DNA of 31,709 bases, taken from NCBI GenBank assembly GCA_910588745.1, contig CAJURK010000039.1, forward strand, positions 1-31,709. The letters run 5' to 3'. The first letter of the stretch is position 1, and the number at the start of each line of letters is the position of its first letter. The notes under the pieces are model-generated. The model was not told the origin of the DNA, ran no database searches, and saw nothing but the letters and a program-made list of their open reading frames with translations. The DNA comes from an uncultured Dorea sp. (GTDB lineage: Bacteria > Bacillota > Clostridia > Lachnospirales > Lachnospiraceae). Made by a program: the position numbers and the translations under genes. Of the stretch, positions 30,843 to 31,709 are shown in pieces.

Positions 30843-31622
30843 TTACCTCCTAGTTTCACGTGAGGTCATCTGTATTACCTCTTTGAGAAAATTCTTATAG
30901 TCTTCCGTAGGGTTGCCGGAAGGAGCGTGGTCAAAAATACTAAGACCATGCGCGGGCGCTTCCGCTACAGTAACGCTTGTTCGAACCTGCGTGTTAAATA
31001 CTTGGGTTCCGGTCTGTGAAGCAACATTTTCCGCTAACTCCTTTACCTCTCTGGCAAGTAATGTACGTTTATTGAATTTGGTAAGGAGAATTCCTAGTAC
31101 ATTTAAATGCGGATTCACGCTCTCGCGAACGGAGCTGATTGTCTCCATAAGCTGTGTTACGCCTAATAAACTCAAAATCTCGGGAGCCATAGGTATGATC
31201 AAATGATCCGCAGCGGCATATGCGTTTACCGTAAGAACATTCAATGCAGGAGGAGTATCTATAATAATAAAGTCATAATTAGCCATTATGGGAGCAAGCG
31301 CTCGTTTTAGCAGAAGTTGTCTGTCAGGAGATGTAAAATCAAGTTCGGCGCTGCTTAATAGAATATTAGATGTAATCACATCGCAGTAATCTGTCATCTG
31401 AATTGCCGATTGAATCGGAACCTGTCCGGTTAGCACATCGTGAATCGTTTTGCAGTCTTCAATATTAAGTCCAAGACTGAACCCCAGGCTTCCCTGGGGA
31501 TCTAGATCAATTGCCAGTACTTTTTTATTATAAAATGAAACCAGGCCGGCTGCCAAGGCGCTGGACGTAGTAGTTTTGCCAACGCCGCCTTTCTGATTGG
31601 TTAGTGCTATTATCGTAGCCAA
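30843..31622 (-). CDS. ParA/Soj-family partition ATPase
   Basis: This is a Walker-type cytoskeletal ATPase of the ParA family, 259 residues. It has the deviant Walker A KGGVGKTT (residues 11-18 with the signature Lys), the A' motif LAIDLDPQGSLG and the Walker B FIIIDTPPAL. It has no N-terminal DNA-binding domain and no GTP-binding FlhF partner. It is closer to Soj than to MinD, because the MinD C-terminal amphipathic helix is absent. An ATG at 31640 is in frame, but GGAGGA at 31629-31634 lies 6 bases before TTG 31622, and conservation starts there, so TTG is chosen. No parB follows; the ComFB-domain gene does. Chromosome partition, chemoreceptor-array or flagellum placement are all possible. 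Confidence 0.9.
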   Translation of the reverse strand: MATIIALTNQKGGVGKTTTSSALAAGLVSFYNKKVLAIDLDPQGSLGFSLGLNIEDCKTIHDVLTGQVPIQSAIQMTDYCDVITSNILLSSAELDFTSPDRQLLLKRALAPIMANYDFIIIDTPPALNVLTVNAYAAADHLIIPMAPEILSLLGVTQLMETISSVRESVNPHLNVLGILLTKFNKRTLLAREVKELAENVASQTGTQVFNTQVRTSVTVAEAPAHGLSIFDHAPSGNPTEDYKNFLKEVIQMTSRETRR

Positions 31623-31670
31623 AATAATTCCTCCATTCATAACGAAAACTCGAATTTAACTATTATTTAA

Positions 31671-31699
31671 AGTATACTATATGCCGATAAATAAGTACA
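31671..31699 (-). promoter_or_regulatory. Candidate promoter for parA-comFB
   Basis: On the minus strand TATACT (31676-31671) serves as a -10 element and TGTACT (31699-31694) as a weak -35, with 17 bases between. Transcription would start about 40 bases before the TTG start codon of parA. The -35 is poor, so an activator or another sigma factor is possible. Confidence 0.4.
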
Positions 31700-31709
31700 G
31701 GATAAATTT

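Noticed and set aside
30338..30853. Plus-strand frames opposite the ComFB-domain gene
   Set aside because: They arise from the low-complexity repeat and have no supported start. The minus-strand gene has a strong ribosome site and a recognisable domain.
30843..31622. Calling the ParA gene flhG (YlxH)
   Set aside because: It is on the opposite strand, not next to flhF, and lacks the FlhG-type C terminus. It has the Soj-like layout instead.
31668..31690. TAAA and GCCGATAA on the plus strand near the window end, resembling a sigma-28 promoter
   Set aside because: The two parts are 11 bases apart rather than 15, and nothing downstream is visible within the window.
1..31709. CRISPR arrays, tRNA or rRNA genes, insertion sequences
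   Set aside because: No regular direct repeats with spacers, cloverleaf, rRNA or transposase sequence was seen on either strand.

Overview
The window is one long co-directional flagellar and chemotaxis locus (about 217 to 29771, plus strand), followed by a short convergent two-gene unit on the minus strand (29863 to 31622). The gene order (flgB, fliE, fliF to fliK, flgD, flgE, flbD, motAB, fliM, cheY, fliY, fliOPQR, flhBA, sigma-28, rod genes, cheCD), a FliM plus FliY switch, CheC/CheD/CheV adaptation, purine-rich Shine-Dalgarno sites and moderate GC all point to a Gram-positive clostridium. A motile member of the Lachnospiraceae (Roseburia/Eubacterium-like) is the best guess; this is inference from protein character, not a database match.

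Layout. 1-216: leader with a good housekeeping (sigma-A type) promoter for a soluble-looking lytic transglycosylase (217-984). 985-1190: leader with a near-consensus sigma-A promoter that probably drives the main fla/che operon. 1191-7153: rod, MS-ring, switch FliG and the export ATPase complex (flgB, fliE, fliF, fliG, fliH, fliI, fliJ). 7250-11156: hook construction (fliK, flgD, a conserved flagellar-operon protein, flgE, flbD). 11183-13827: stator and switch (motA, motB, fliM). A second strong sigma-A-like promoter then precedes cheY, flgC (displaced from its usual place beside flgB), fliY and the export gate fliO-P-Q-R-flhB-flhA (13906-21456). 21481-24918: sigma-28, two FlgF/FlgG rod proteins, cheC and cheD. 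A sigma-28-like promoter precedes cheV, followed by a degenerate EAL-HDOD protein, a HEMEH putative metallopeptidase and a chemoreceptor (24987-29771). A strong bidirectional terminator separates this from the minus-strand parA and comFB-like pair.

Together the genes build the export apparatus, basal body and hook, power and steer the motor, and switch on late genes through the encoded sigma-28. Not seen here, and presumably elsewhere if the cell is motile: fliL, flhF, flhG, cheA, cheW, cheB, cheR, flgM, flgK, flgL, fliD and flagellin.

Most unusual points: FliY carries two copies of a CheY-binding-like peptide in its central linker instead of one at the N terminus; the chemoreceptor appears to have a CZB-like zinc-binding motif set in its extracellular domain; a putative zinc metallopeptidase of unknown role sits in the late-gene group; and a ParA ATPase is paired with a ComFB-domain protein carrying a long low-complexity linker, without ParB.
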